Source of the DNA: Selaginella moellendorffii | Taxonomy: Eukaryota > Streptophyta > Lycopodiopsida > Selaginellales > Selaginellaceae | DNA: 64,000 nucleotides | Reading direction: 5' to 3' | Assembly (NCBI RefSeq): GCF_000143415.4 | Contig: NW_003314318.1 | Location: 643,390-707,389 of the forward strand | Shown: in pieces, positions 1-14,009 of the stretch | How the letters are laid out: every line of letters starts with the position of its first letter | How positions within the stretch are numbered: position 1 is the stretch's first letter | Made by a program: the position numbers and the translations under genes | Notes under the pieces: generated by a model | The model's database searches: none | What the model saw: the letters and a program-made list of their open reading frames with translations, nothing else | Told to the model about the DNA's origin: nothing

Positions 1-186
1 TCGCTGTGAATCGCTACTGGGATTCCTTTTCCGATCCGAAATCAAGGTGTGTACGCGGTTTTTCTGGACTGGTCGGATGATTTTGGCAGAGAATGGATTT
101 TCTTTCGGCGAGAGACGAAGGTTACAGTAGCATTGGACACAAGCAAAGGTATGTCATCCTTCTTTAGCTCTTTTTTCTCTTCACAG

Positions 187-1856
187 AAGAACTTTCATTG
201 CGCAGTCGATGACATTCTTCCTGATTTAAGTGATGAGATTCTAGTCGAGCAATTTACACGGTATGTTCCACGCTGCTTTTTTTTTTTTTCCCATTGTTTG
301 GGACTAGGAAGGAACTTCTCTCTCGTCCAGGAATGTCCAATTTTTTGGCTTGGAAGGACAGAAAAGAGTCCAAGCTTCGTTCGTGATCGTCGTTGGACTT
401 GGAGGAGTGGGCAGCCATGCCGCCGCGATGCTCCTCCGGTCTGGAGTTGGAAAACTTCGCTTGATCGATTTTGATCAGGTTGGTTTCCTTCCATCGTTTT
501 TTTGGTTTTTCCTCCTTTCATTCAGTGTGAGAATGCTTTGTTACTCGCGCAGGTCTCTTTGTCTTCGCTTAATCGCCATGCTGTGGCGACGAGAGACGAT
601 GTTGGGACTCCTAAAGCAGTTTGTCTAAAGGAACATTTTTCTCGCATTTATCCTGAATGCGTTATTGAGGCTTGCAGCGAGCTTTTTGACGAGTCGTCGG
701 CGGAGGATTTACTTTCGGGGTCACCAGATTTTGTTTTAGACTGCATTGACAACATCGACACTAAGGTGAGATGTTTCTACTCTAACTTTGCAACTTATAT
801 CATGAGTTCGTGGCGCAGGTTTTTTTGATCGCTACGTGTAAGAAAAAATCGCTTCGAGTTTTGTCCGCGACGGGTGCTGGGGCCAGAGCTGACCCGACTC
901 GTGTTCGTATTGCGGACATTTGTGAATCATCGATCGATCCTCTTTCTCGCGCGGTATGCTCGTCTAAATTTCTTCTTCTTCCTCTTAGAATAAATACTAG
1001 GTGAGGCATCGCTTAAGACGCTTGCATGGCATAGAAAGTGGAGTTCCGGTGGTGTTTTCCATGGAGAGGCCGAAAGCAAAGCTGCTACCTGTGAATGGCG
1101 TCGATGGACAGGAAGGAAATCCTTCAGATTATCAAGTAAGTAGTTAGTGGTAAGTAGCTTGTATGCTATGTGAATATCGAGCTGACGATGAGCAGATAGT
1201 TCCAGGTTTTCGAGTTCGAATAATTCCCGTGCTCGGAACAATCCCAGCCATTTTTGGCCAAGTCATGGCCTCTTACACAATTGCGAAGCTTGCAGGGCTT
1301 CAAGTTGAAACAGAGCCCGTGGTTAATCTAGACGTGGAGCACTATGCTGTTCTTCATCGACGTCTGATTGAACGGGAAGAGCTGCTTTATGGAACAGCCG
1401 ACGCTGTTGAGGTGAGCAGTTTCATGGCTTCTTGGCGCTGTTTCCTCCAAAGCTTGCATTTGAAGGTGGACAAGGAGGAAGTTGCCTATGTTGTCCGAGA
1501 GCTATGGCGTGGTAAAAGCGCAAGGAACCAGGATTCTCACGATGTTGGCAGAGGGATGTGGCGATCGGTGAATAAACTGACACTAACGAGGTTTGCATTT
1601 CGGTTCCAGTCTTACAGTTCCTTCAGCTCTTTGTGCAGATGGGATCACAAACAGCCTCCCAGTGTTTCGAACTTAATCCTGCTCACATTTCAAGAGGTAC
1701 GGCGAAACTCGAGAGATTTTCTTTCTTTATTCATGTTTGTCCTTGCCTCAGGCCGAAAAACATGAGGCTTCAAGCGTTGAAGAAATCAAAGAGCAGGAAC
1801 CAGCTTTCTACGCTATGGTGACAGAAACCCTTAATTGTGGAAAGAAAGAGTTTTAA
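187..1856 (+). CDS. tRNA threonylcarbamoyladenosine dehydratase (TcdA/Tcd1-2 type), 5' end unresolved
   Basis: E1-like enzyme that uses ATP to cyclise t6A37 of tRNAs to ct6A; yeast Tcd1/2 and bacterial TcdA are the known relatives. Nine exons join in frame: 187-260, 331-478, 553-765, 819-953, 1001-1135, 1196-1411, 1466-1590, 1639-1696 and 1752-1856 (403 codons including the stop). The Rossmann motif VVGLGGVGSHAA is encoded near 385-425, followed by LIDFDQV, SLNRHAVAT, CIDNIDTK, LSATGAGARADPTR, and FRVRIIPVLGTIPAIFGQ in exon 6. The C-terminal exons (ELWRGKSAR, DVGRGMWRS, PSVSNLILLTF) resemble plant homologues. The fungal/plant enzymes have an N-terminal membrane anchor; none is visible here. 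An upstream ATG at 93 (donor at 149) does not join exon 187 in phase, so the first exon or exons are probably further left or outside the window. Confidence 0.88.
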
Positions 1857-2219
1857 AGGCAAAGCTGGCATTCTTTTTCTCGTGATGGAGAAACCTTCAT
1901 TTATAGTAAATTTAAGGTGGAAAACTCAACTCTAGAAAATAAATTAGCATGCAGAAGTTTAAACCTTGCAAAAAAACAATTCCTCTAGTCCTTGCATGGC
2001 AATACTCTTTGACCCCATAGCTTCCATTTCTGTAGGAGAAAGTACATTAGAACTCATGAACTTCATAGATGACTGAACCTGGCTCAAAACTATCATTGTT
2101 TGCAGAGGAATGGCAAAGATCTACCTGAGAGGAGGGTCTGCAAGCGAAAGCAGACGACTCAGATGGACGAGGAAACTCTGGTATGAGTTTTTGGTAATTG
2201 CCTGCAAATGTTAGTTGGC

Positions 2220-3891
2220 TTACCTACTTTGAGCAGGACATATGTGAGGCATGATTGGGCTTGGAGTCATGTCCTCCATGTCACTCTCGAGCATTTGAAA
2301 CTTCACCTTGTACTGAGGAAGATCTGGCAGTATCAACAGATCTTCATGCTCCCCTGTGGTCTTATTCACTTTCCTCCATGTATGGTAGTCAAAGCGAGCA
2401 CAGTTGGCCTCTGATGTGACAAAATACAACCCTGCGACCTGTATCTGGTTTCGGTGAAGGGTACTTACCAGCATATAAACTGGGTGCCACACGACCAGGT
2501 CCTTCTTTGCCAAAGTTGAATGGAGGAGGTACGCAACTTTCCGCTTGAAGTCAATATACAAACTGTGGATGGCCGCCTCCGTTTGCAACCTCGGCCAGAA
2601 ATAAGCTGACTTGGCTCGTTCCCTGGTATATTCCTCCACCTTGGCTGTCAGGTCCGTAAAATCCGAGTAGAAACAGACGTGAAGATCCTCCTCCTCATCG
2701 ACCACCAGGTTTTGGACGGTGTTTGAAGCTCGAGCACGCTGGGTCCAAGGCACAATCTGCTCACAGTCCGTGAGGAACTTCGGAAACGTGAGGTGCATCA
2801 ACAATTCCATGATTTCTCCTCGAAAGCCCCTGACTCGTCCCACCTCTCTATAGGAGATAACCATGCGGCGCCAGTGCTGGACGTCAAGTCTCAGAAGCAG
2901 CTGCTCCTTTATAAAGGTCGAACCAATCACCATGCAGTTTTTAATCGATTCTTCACCCCTATCTAAGTGGATGATCTTGTGGGATTTGCCTGTGCACCGT
3001 CCGACTAGGGTGAACATGTCAAGTAGATTTTTCTGGCTAGAGATCTCATCCTTTAAGCTGTGCAGAATAGAAGAAAACTGCCATCGTTTTACAAATACAA
3101 GCCTTGGAATGTAGCCAACATAATAAACATGGTGCCGAACATTAGACCAAGTAAGTTCATCCAGGAACACATGTGCGTGGCACTGCTTGAGTTCTTCTTC
3201 GCTCCACAAACGTCTATAAAAAAATTTATAGCCACTGGTAATCTTGGTAAACTCCTTATACACAGTCTTATCCGGGCTTGTGATGAATAGCGTGTTGGGA
3301 TCCAGGAAAAACGTTGTGATGGGCTCACTGTCGTTTATGAAAATTGTCCGCTGGTCCATCAAGTACCTGTCAACCTCGGCTCTATCCCCCACAGAATCAA
3401 ACTTTTTCTCTTTAAAGACTGCATAGCCGGTTCCCATTTTCTTTTCGTGGTACACAACAGTGTAACCCTTCTTCATGAAGGTGAACAGCAGCTGCAAGCC
3501 GATAACCGTCTTTCCTGTTCCTGGCTGTCCTATGAAGAGCGTCCAAAACGGGACAGGTGCCCCAAGTCCACGTCGGCCTTCCGCTTGCAGCTCACGAAGC
3601 TCATGAAGCTCACGAAGCTCGTCCTCTAATTCGTGAAAAAGCTCCACACAGTCCTGCCGAACATACAGAAGATTACTCCTTGGGACATCCCAGTAAGTCG
3701 TGTCCCCCAAGGTCGGTACGAAGAAACAGCCTGCTACGGGCTCGTCTCCAATACGTTTCATCCCGCCTGGGGTGTGCTCCACAAACTCCGACTTGTGAAA
3801 GTTCGCAAACAGCCTAACCAGAGCTGGAACACATAGCAATCAGGACGCAGTTCGAGAAAACTGTTAAGCGCTTACCATCGTCATTCGACAT
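2220..3891 (-). CDS. Crinkler/RHS-like P-loop NTPase with degraded nuclease-like domain (copy 1)
   Basis: A 16-nt first exon (3891-3876, encoding MSNDD) is spliced over a 51-nt intron to a long exon starting at 3824. The product is about 539 aa. Residues 104-111 form a Walker A motif (GQPGTGKT), a Walker-B-like IFIND is at 167-171, and YIPR at 243-246 resembles the conserved IPR of Crinkler/RHS ATPases. The C-terminal part (about 416-455) has the pattern seen in the PD-(D/E)XK-like nuclease of that family: TEAA.. SLYI ... AYLL ... HP. Here the expected Asp is His425 and the Gln of the QAT core is His440, so nuclease activity is doubtful. A paralogue at 39.4-41.4 kb keeps both residues. A donor consensus overlaps the stop (GGTAAGC near 2220), so further 3' exons, as in the paralogue, are possible. 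It is convergent with the dehydratase; 1857-2219 shows only 3' flanking sequence. Confidence 0.7.
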
Positions 3892-3959
3892 CTCTAGAGC
3901 CCTAAAAGAAATTTGGAATCTAAGGCAAATTTTGTCGGGGACGACGCTCCTCGTCCGCT

Positions 3960-4672
3960 GTGGCATGGTGGGACGTGCTGGAGATCTTCCATGAACTGCG
4001 ACGATATACCGCCCGACGACGTCACATTCCTGGGAATTCCGGATCCCGGCGCTTGAAATCCGGATTCTTCTTCCCCATCCCTCTGCAAGACAATGGTGTT
4101 GATAAATTTCCACCGGCAGCCACGAATCGCGAAGAGATCGCCGACGCCGTGAGAGGATGCGTCGGCATGAAAAGCACCAATCTCTTCTCCTGGACATCAC
4201 GAGCTCTTGCACAGCGGGCATCTAGAAGAAGCCAGGACCGCGTCCGATCAAATGCAACGCCGTGATCGCGGCGATGCCAGAGAGAGACACCAGCCTGATC
4301 CAAAGATATCTTCCACGACAGATGCCGAAGTGCCCACAATGCTTCAGTGTTCTCACAAAGCAAAGGTTTCAACAGTGCTAAGACGTGATGCCCGAGCAGA
4401 ACATAGTCGCATGGAATGCGATCATCGCAACACTTTCCCGATGTGGGCATTTGGAGAAAGAAATGATTGCTTTTGACAAGATGCCCGTCTGGCAGCACTT
4501 TAGCTGCAATGCACCCAGCACTGCATACGCAGAAAAAGGATTTACTCGAAGCGAAAATAATGTTTGCGAGAATGCCACAGCAAGGAGTCGTCTCGTGGAA
4601 TGTTCTCCTTGCAGAGCTCGAAATCCCAAGCGATTGTGGAATCGATGCCGGTGAGGAACATTGCTTCTAGGG
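3960..4672 (+). pseudogene. PPR protein pseudogene
   Basis: Three frames carry pieces of PLS-type pentatricopeptide repeats. Near 4160-4260 is KSTNLFSWT followed by an ALAQR stretch. Near 4395-4500 is MPEQNIVAWNAIIATLSR then CGHLEKEMIAFDKMP. Near 4555-4620 is FARMPQQGVVSWNVLLAEL. The VxWNxxI and FDxMP spacing is diagnostic for PPR motifs, which bind organellar RNA in plants. The frame changes at least twice and no start, mitochondrial presequence or long open frame remains, so this is a decayed fragment. Confidence is high for the family and moderate for the exact limits. Confidence 0.72.
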
Positions 4673-5082
4673 ATCCAAGATGAGACAAGTCTTTGCAGTG
4701 GATCGCAAGAAAGAAAGTTTACTTCTGTTTTGCAGGGGAGCTTAAACAGTGGTTTGACTTGACACGCTGAATCAGTAATCGAGGTCTTCTCGACGTTTGA
4801 CTAGGTGGATCACAGTCCACAACACGGTAAAACAGGTCAGTCGTGTTGTCACAAACTAAAGAAGAATGTTTGATCAGTTCCGGGAACCTTCACTGAGACA
4901 TATTTCTACAGGGGAATTGCAAAAAAAGATAGATTGTCTGACCGCGATGGTGGGCGGTGGTGGTGGTGGTAGTGGCGTGACCGCGCTCGTCACGCGGCAA
5001 CACGGGCCGGTTCTAAGAAAGGTCAAGATTTTCACACCTTATTGTTGTTGAGTTTTCCATCTCCCCGCGTCCTTCTAAGCAT

Positions 5083-5090
5083 CTATATAG
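5083..5090 (+). promoter_or_regulatory. TATA box of the phytocyanin gene
   Basis: CTATATAG lies about 100 nt upstream of the phytocyanin ATG at 5186, consistent with a transcription start near 5115 and a short 5' UTR. The upstream stretch 4673-5082 contains no recognisable gene. Confidence 0.55.
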
Positions 5091-5185
5091 GCTCCCTCGT
5101 TTCCTCCTGATTCTAACATCACTCATAGTCCGAAAACGTTTCGGTTTGTTTCTTCTCTGCGAACTTAGCAGCAGGAAGATCAAAG

Positions 5186-6111
5186 ATGGCTTCAAAGAGT
5201 CTTCTCGCAGCACTGGCATTGCTATCGCTCCTACATTTTTCCTCTGCGGTGGAGTTCACAGTCGGCGATAGCAACGGATGGACTTTCCAAGTTAACTACA
5301 CACAATGGGCTTCGTCGCAAACTTTTCGAGTAGGAGACATTCTCGGTAAGTGATAGTCCTCGTTTTCTAGTTCTCGAGCTAAAATTCTATCGACCGTGTC
5401 CTTGCAGTGTTTCCTTACACATCAATCCACGACGTTCGCGAAGTGAGTCAAGCCGACTACGATAGCTGCGATGGATCCAACGCCGTCACTACTTATGCCA
5501 CCGCCAGTCCCATTCGCGTCACGCTCTCGAGGCCAGGAGCTCACTGGTTCCTGTGTGGAATTCCCGGCCACTGCGCAGCGGGGATGAGAGTTCCAATCAA
5601 TGTTACTTTCACTGCTACTGCTCCAGCTCCATCGCCATCCGCGCGATCTGGCGGCAGGGCTCTCTCTCCAAGGAGCTCGCTCGCGACGTCACCCTCTCCA
5701 TCGCCAACGAGCTCGCTCCCGGCTTCACCGTCACCGTCATCTCCATCGCCAAGCATCTCACTCGCACCTTCACCGTCACCATCACCACGGAGCTCGTCGG
5801 CATCATCGCCCTCACCGTCACCGTCATCTCCATCGCCAAGCATCTCACTCGCACCTTCACCGTCACCGTCACCACGGAGCTCGTTGGCATCATCGCCCTC
5901 ACCGTCACCGTCAGCATCATCGTCTCCAGCGCCATCGACGACCGTGATCCCAGCTCCAGATCTTCCACCATCGCCACCAAGCTCTGATCTTCTTCCACCG
6001 GCGAGTATTCCAACCAATGCGCTTCCTCCGGCCTCTCCGCCCTCGAGCTCCGTGCAGCTGGTTTCCATCGGCTGGGGCCTCACCATAGCTGGATTGCTTC
6101 TTGCTCTCTAG
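5186..6111 (+). CDS. GPI-anchored phytocyanin (uclacyanin/early-nodulin-like)
   Basis: Two exons (5186-5345 and 5408-6111) encode 287 aa. Residues 1-21 are a signal peptide ending FSSA. Residues 22-120 are a plastocyanin-like blue-copper domain. All four type-1 copper ligands are present: His61, Cys103, His108 and Met113; Cys74 and Cys109 probably form the disulfide. The intron falls at the position usual for phytocyanins, before VFPY. Residues about 125-260 are a Ser-Pro-rich arabinogalactan-like stalk with a near-perfect internal duplication (unit about 28 aa, DNA near 5735-5905). The protein ends in a hydrophobic tail (LTIAGLLLAL) typical of a GPI signal. The likely role is an apoplastic electron-transfer or wall-associated copper protein. 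The intact Met ligand points to uclacyanin rather than a copper-free nodulin-like protein. Confidence 0.9.
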
Positions 6112-7240
6112 AATAGAACCATTCCGTTTCAAATCCAATCGCTTTCCTTTTATTCCTTGTATTTTTTATAATTTTTTTGTAGCTACTAGTGAACGCAGAG
6201 ATCTCGGACGATCATGTATACAAAGAAGTTTCTTCTTTCATGATTCATGGCGAGCTTCTAAGATCATCCATCACTATTGATAAAATATATTCTCATTCTT
6301 TTCTTGCACCAGGAGGCGTTCTTTCATACAAGAACTACTAGGAATTGGACACTGACGAGCAGAACTAAGGAAAGGAGGAGATAAAAACGAGGAAAAGAGG
6401 AAGGGGGTTGTATATCTTTATTTGGTAGCGCAAATCTTGGTTACATTCGCGGCCGTCCCTATGATCACCTGCAGCTCCTCCAATTCACCACCAGGGCTTA
6501 AACGCAAAAGCTATTGAATGATTGTTTAGTGCCTTGACACTGCTTGAGAGCGATGGAGTATGGCGTCCAGCCCCTGCTGGCATCCTTCTAGAATATTCTC
6601 CAGATGCCCATATGGTATAAAAAACGTATGGCAAGAGCCGTCTGATTTCAACATGTACATATGAATGACATTATAGATGGATTTCTATAATCCCACAGCG
6701 TTTTGATATAAGTTACGAAGAAAAATTCGGCGTAGAAAGCTTCTAAAACACCCAGTTTACATCCTAAAAAGCCTTCTTAGTAACTAATCCATGGTGAAAC
6801 ATGACGTTTTTTTCCCACAACGAAATGCACAAGACCATTGAGTTGGTTTAATCATGCCTTTTGAACCATCGTGAAATGAGGGGTGTCGATCACAATTGAT
6901 GGCTCCATCTTCTGTGGATTCCACCGTGAAAATGGAGCTAACACATCGGACTTGCAAAAAAACTTGAAGTGTTGATGGGTTAACAGCCTCCACCACAAGC
7001 TCAAGAAGCAAGAGGACAATGAGCCATAAGCAGCTTTCTTCTTGTCTGGCAAGTAGGTGGGAGCTTGAGGCTGTCACAGTGTAGCAAACTGCTAGGGTTT
7101 GTGGCATGATGGGACTAGGAGCTCAAGAGGTATGTTCGACAATTTGTCTTCAAAGGGAGATTATTCTTTCTCCCCAACATGGAATTTGCAGCACTCCCTT
7201 CCACAGGATCTCATGATACCACTCCAGCTCTGGCTCGGTG
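6112..7240. other. Intergenic, no gene recognised
   Basis: After the phytocyanin 3' UTR the sequence is non-coding with only short unsupported frames. I see no tRNA, repeat array or conserved protein motif here. Confidence 0.5.
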
Positions 7241-7735
7241 AGACAGCAGCTGCTGGGGACGGCAGGAGTGCCTCAGGAGCTCATGGATGGACCCTTTGCT
7301 GACGACACCACCCTCTTTCTGGTTGCTAAGAACCTGGATGGAAATTGGAAATATTGGAACAAGTCCGTTGGGATCAATTGGGGAAAGCTAGGGATTGAAT
7401 CATGGGGCTGAAGTGAGTTTCTACCTGAATCCCCAGGTATTGGTGCTCTCGCACTGCAGGATGAAATGCTGCTCAAGAGGTTAGAATGGCAATCCAGAAA
7501 TGGTCATCTAGGAAGCTTGGACTTCCAACAGCTAAGTGCATCATTCTCCCCAGTATATGGTACCACATTTCTATCTGGCCACCACACTTAGAAAAGTAAA
7601 AAGCATGGTGCACACTTATGTTGTAGGGTGGACAAAGGTACTGTGGCATTCTTGCAGCATGTCCATAAGTGTTGGGAGGGTACCCATCATTGACTTAAAG
7701 TTAAAAGCTATCAGCTCAATCTCTGAAAGAAATTA
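7241..7735 (+). mobile_element. LINE reverse transcriptase fragment
   Basis: One frame reads PQELMDGPFADDTTLFLVAK near 7268-7330, followed by NLDGNWKYWNKS and, after a stop, FLPESPGIG and LLKRLEWQSRNGHL. FADDTTLFL is the catalytic box of plant non-LTR (L1-type) reverse transcriptases. Stops interrupt the frame and neither end nor a poly-A tail can be placed, so this is a small relic. Confidence 0.6.
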
Positions 7736-8180
7736 GCAACTAAGACACTAAAAGGAGAAAATAATTGTTTTTGGCTTAAAAAGAAGGAAAACTCAAAAAG
7801 TCCTTAAAATTCAAGCATAACATTTAGAATTTTGCATTTGGGCACACATGTTTTTGCTTTTAGGATCTTTCTAATACTGGTGTTATCACCACAATGTAAA
7901 TCTTTCACAAATTCACCCCAAAACCCAAGAAACTAAAGAATAAAGGGGAGGATTGATTAGAAAGTAATCCTCCTTAGTGGAGTCACCAAATGTTGACAGC
8001 GGATTTTTTCAACAAATGAGGAAAACACTTTCTTATGCTCTAAAATCAAGTTTAAACATCTCTTTTTGAACTTTGGAGAAAGGGGTATATCCCCCATTAG
8101 AATATCCTCACAGCCTCAACAATAGAATATTCTAAAGAATCTCACTCTTTTGTTATATATATTCTAATGTTAGAGTTTAA

Positions 8181-8260
8181 AAGCCTTTCCACTAGGTCCC
8201 ATTAACCTCTAGGACTTCAAAGGCCTTTCCACTAGGTCCCATTAACCTCTAGGACTTCTT
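8181..8260. repeat. 40-bp tandem duplication
   Basis: Two consecutive, nearly identical 40-bp units containing CTTTCCACTAGGTCCCATTA sit head to tail, at 8181-8220 and 8221-8260. They lie just outside the decayed retroelement. Confidence 0.85.
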
Positions 8261-8269
8261 CACCATGTA

Positions 8270-10400
8270 ACTATATATTTATTATTCAATCTTGGATTTG
8301 ATCTTATATTTAGTCTCAAACACAGTCTTGGACTTAATCTTGAACTCATTCTCAAACTTGGTCTCAAATTAGATCTCAGACTTTATCATAAATTCAATCT
8401 TGAACTCGATTTTAGACTTGGTCTTGGACTTAACACTTCCATAGGTTACAACACTTGCCATGTATTAATTCTTTTTTTATCCCTTTCTAGAAACTCATTT
8501 ATCAATCACTTCATGCTTGTTTTTCAAACACTTCTTTGCACTTTTGATTTTTTGAGTTGGAGTTTTGTATTACGCTCATTAAACTTCCATTTTGGCCACT
8601 ATCACATTGTTCACCTTTGGCTCTACTTTAGGACTTAAGGATTTGTGTCTTACAAATCACCCATAGATGAAATTTAATATCTTTATTAAATGATAACTTA
8701 TTTTCTAAAGTAAGTCCATTATAAATTACTATTTGTTAATGGTTCAACACCAAAGGCTCATCATACCTTGCATATCCTTTAAAGAGCATAGACCCCTTAA
8801 TTTAGGGACTCATTGAATCACTTGTGATGGTTTTTTCACTTTCTTAGTTTAGATCCCGCTAAACTTATTAGAAACACCTTTTATATCTTAATCTTGTTAC
8901 TCATTCTAGAGTAATCTTAAACTATATCAATGTATGGATTGTCATTTGGAATTTTAATATAGACTTTTTATCCCAATTTGTAAGTGTCTTCAACACTTCC
9001 ATTAGACATTTTTGTTGTGCAAACTCTACTTTCTTATCCTAAGGAGTTTTTTACTTGAGGACATCATATTTTTTCTTTTATCTCGTAAGTTCCACTTATC
9101 CATAATTTATATTAGAGCTACTCATGGCTCTATCATTTAGCTATATTGCCACTTCATCTTTGGAGTTTTCAAATTTCACAAAATTAAAGGACTTGGGAAT
9201 GCCATCCCTTAAAATTCTATTACCTTTCCTAATCCATTAGCATCCATCTTATGTTGGTTGTTTGCCTAACTCATAATTTAGAATCACTTTAACAATTCCC
9301 AAAGTTTTATTGGCCATTGGTATTTTGCTCCTATCTTTTAATTGTTGCATCAAATAATATAGGATTGCTACTTCCATATTTGGGGTATCATTTTTATTTC
9401 ATAACAAAGGCTCTACTTTGGCATATTCACCCCTAGTAACTCTTATCATCATTTTCCATTGTGGATATAATTATAGCCCAATTTTGTAACCAAGAACCTT
9501 AATCAATTGAGCTTCTAGGTAGATAGGTAGGAAATATTTTCATGGTGGAGCTGCATAGCCACGCCTTCCATGCAGATTCCTTAGTGGCTAAGCATGTCAC
9601 AATTAGGCTTCCATTCCTTGCCATTGTAGCATTCACAATTCTTGTGATTGGGCATCTTGTGAAATGGAGAAATCCCGGTAGGCATTCTTGCCCTCTTTTC
9701 CTTCTCACTTCCTCCTTTATGCATGCCTTAAATCTTCTCCTTAACGTGTGGCCTACGACATGCTAGTGAAGAATGCCGATAGCCTCTAACTCTTCTTAGT
9801 GATTAAGCTTGTGGAATTTTCCTTGAAGATTATTTTCTTGGACTCATAATACCATTATATTGTCATAGATCATTTCACCTTAGGTCCACTTAATCACCAA
9901 CCATTACCAATTGTTCAAATCATTACTATAAATTAGAAAATATGTTCCTTAACCTAATAAAGAACTTATTCTTGATTAGCAATAAGATCATCTAGTGATC
10001 CCATATAGATTTCTCATGAGTTGTTGACTAACTACAAGAGCATCCCCCATACTTAGCAAGTCAACCCTTTTAACCAAAGGTTTGTAACAACCAGGATTGT
10101 GTGTCTCCATCCTATTTACCACATTTTTCTATTGAACTTTCATACTAAATATATTAACTATGTCCTTTATTTTTAAGGTAGCCTCTTTATTAAGAATCGT
10201 GTTATTATATTCCAAACTAAATGCCTTCCAAGCATTAAAAGGTTGAGATTTTAAACCCAACCTCCACATATGCCTCTACAAAATATCACACAAGATGGTT
10301 AGTGTAACTCTTTATATCAGTGTACCAAACTTATATCAATACTAATTAATGTTTCTTTCATATACCCAGACTCTAGGGGGTCCCTGTAGAATAAGGACTC
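8270..10400 (-). mobile_element. Strongly decayed LTR retroelement (same family as 46-48 kb)
   Basis: This AT-rich stretch lines up piece by piece with the LTR element at 46.2-47.0 kb. Shared words include a GGACTTAATCTTGAACTC-type minisatellite (8290-8440, versus the CTCGGACTCCATCT array), TTTCTAGAAACTCATTTATC (versus TTTCTAGAGACTCACTTATT), CACCAAAGGCTCATCATACC and the CCCGCTAAAC region. Differences are dominated by C-to-T and G-to-A changes, as expected from deamination of methylated cytosine. No open frame survives. From orientation against the 46 kb copy I assign the minus strand; the right boundary near 10.4 kb is approximate. Confidence 0.65.
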
Positions 10401-10689
10401 TAGCAAAACCAATATGACTAGGGAATGCTAGTGTGACCGAAAAAGGCTATATTCATATGGTGGATGATGATACAAATATTTAAGAGTTTAATATAGATAA
10501 CAAATGAAATGATTTAATAAAATGTTTAAAAGCCAATTATAGCTCCTCCAAAAGATGAAATAGTCCAAGTGTGGGTAACATTACCTATTTGGATACTTTA
10601 ATAGTTTATTAAAACCCCACTCTAGCCATATAGCCAACTCTCAATGCAAAGAGATCTTGCTATTGTCTAGCCAGTGTTGGAAGACCAAG

Positions 10690-11120
10690 TAGTTGTCATT
10701 GGCAAGGACAGCACAAGCACTTGGTGCTGACTTTACTCTTGGCTCAGTATTCACCACCTAGGACAGAACGTCATGGGCATCTGGGAACACTACAGCTTCT
10801 TTGCCTTCACTCTCATGTTCCTGCTCACGTCCACCAGTGAGTCACTGCCGATGTTTCTTGTGGAGCACCAGGTCCTCAAGTGTGAAACTTCTAGGGGAAC
10901 ATACAGGGTCTCGTCATATGTGATTGCCAACATGGTCATGTTCTGCTTATGCTTTCTTCTTTCGTCTTCTCGCTCCTGTATACATACAGTACTGGCCGAG
11001 TCTGGCCTAGAGCATTTCAGCAAGTGGATGAACCTGGGCGTTACGGCAATTTTCGTTATCGTCTACAGACTTCATGCTTACCTTGTACTTCGGTTTAAGC
11101 ACCGGCATGAACAACAGTAG
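10690..11120 (+). pseudogene. ABCG-type (white-brown) ABC transporter fragment
   Basis: The reading frame gives HHLGQNVMGIWEHYSFFAF, then TLMFLLTSTSESLPMFL, VLKCETSRGTYRVSSYVIAN and a hydrophobic FCLCFLL. This is the transmembrane region of half-size ABCG transporters (FFAF, SSTEALPIF, ETSRGAYRVSSYVIAN in relatives). It ends with a basic tail, RFKHRHEQQ. The ATP-binding domain and the first membrane helices are absent, so this is a truncated gene piece, probably non-functional. Confidence 0.7.
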
Positions 11121-11462
11121 TTAAGTCAATAAGAATGAAGTACTTCCAACGTACCTGTTAGTAACGGATCTTCTCTGTTTAATTGTTTATCTGTCAAGCA
11201 AGGAGCAAGTGTCCGAAACTTTCAAAGTTCATGATGGCATAATCCCACGATCCCAGGCTTTTGCTTTCTCACTCAACCCCAGAAACACCTGTTAGAGATG
11301 CATTGAAGAAACAGTTGCTGTCAGGCTGCCTTAAATTAACTGCAGTTAACACAAAGATTGCCTGATCAGAGAATGTCCGTAATGAAAAAACTAAATTTGC
11401 CGTACAGCAGGAGCAGCCGAAACTCGATCAACCAAATGCTCGAGCAATTATATAACTTTTCA

Positions 11463-13470
<2,008 letters not shown>

Positions 13471-13689
13471 TGCCGGCCTAAAACCTAAGATTGAGGTCAA
13501 CAAAATAAGGTGTTTATATGAGCCACGGCAAAGCACCCGCATTTCTCTCTCATGACCGTTGCCATTAGAATTGACGAAAGAAGGCATCAACGGCCGGGAT
13601 TCGGTTCTTTCCACTCGACGGACCGCCGCGATGCTGCCAAGTCGACAAAAGCGACGAAGAGCCAGAAAGGGCATGGTCACACGAAGCTC

Positions 13690-14009
13690 TTAGCGAGGGA
13701 TTAGGGTATTGGCGCAGGGCTAGCGTGGGAGCGCCGAGGCTTCGGTACCGCCGGAGCTCTGTTTTTTCGTCGGCATTCCATTGCCAGATCTCGAGCGATC
13801 ACTCGCTGGAACAAGAAATGGCTCCGATCGTCTGCTTGCGCATCGAAAGTACTCTATGAGTCTCACATTGCCCGATTCAGGGTTTTGCTTGATCCTGGGG
13901 GGGATTTTAATGGGACATGGCAATGCTGGTGCGCTGGAGCTTGAAAAGCAGGCAGGATTCTGGGGAAGATAGTTCTCGGCGATTTTAGGACAGGTGTAAT
14001 CTTGCAGCC
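13690..14009. promoter_or_regulatory. Probable shared divergent promoter of MAP2 and the coiled-coil gene
   Basis: About 320-540 bp separate two divergent start codons (13470 or 13674 on minus, 14010 on plus). No TATA box is evident and no other gene is seen. The assignment rests on geometry only. Confidence 0.35.

Noticed and set aside
93-148. ATG at 93 as start of the dehydratase
   Set aside because: The exon it would define (donor at 149) leaves two bases, but the next supported exon at 187 needs phase 0; the other frames contain stops.
5541-6086. Long antisense frame rich in Gly/Asp across the phytocyanin stalk
   Set aside because: It is the complement of the Ser-Pro repeat of the real gene; no motif, and low complexity explains its openness.
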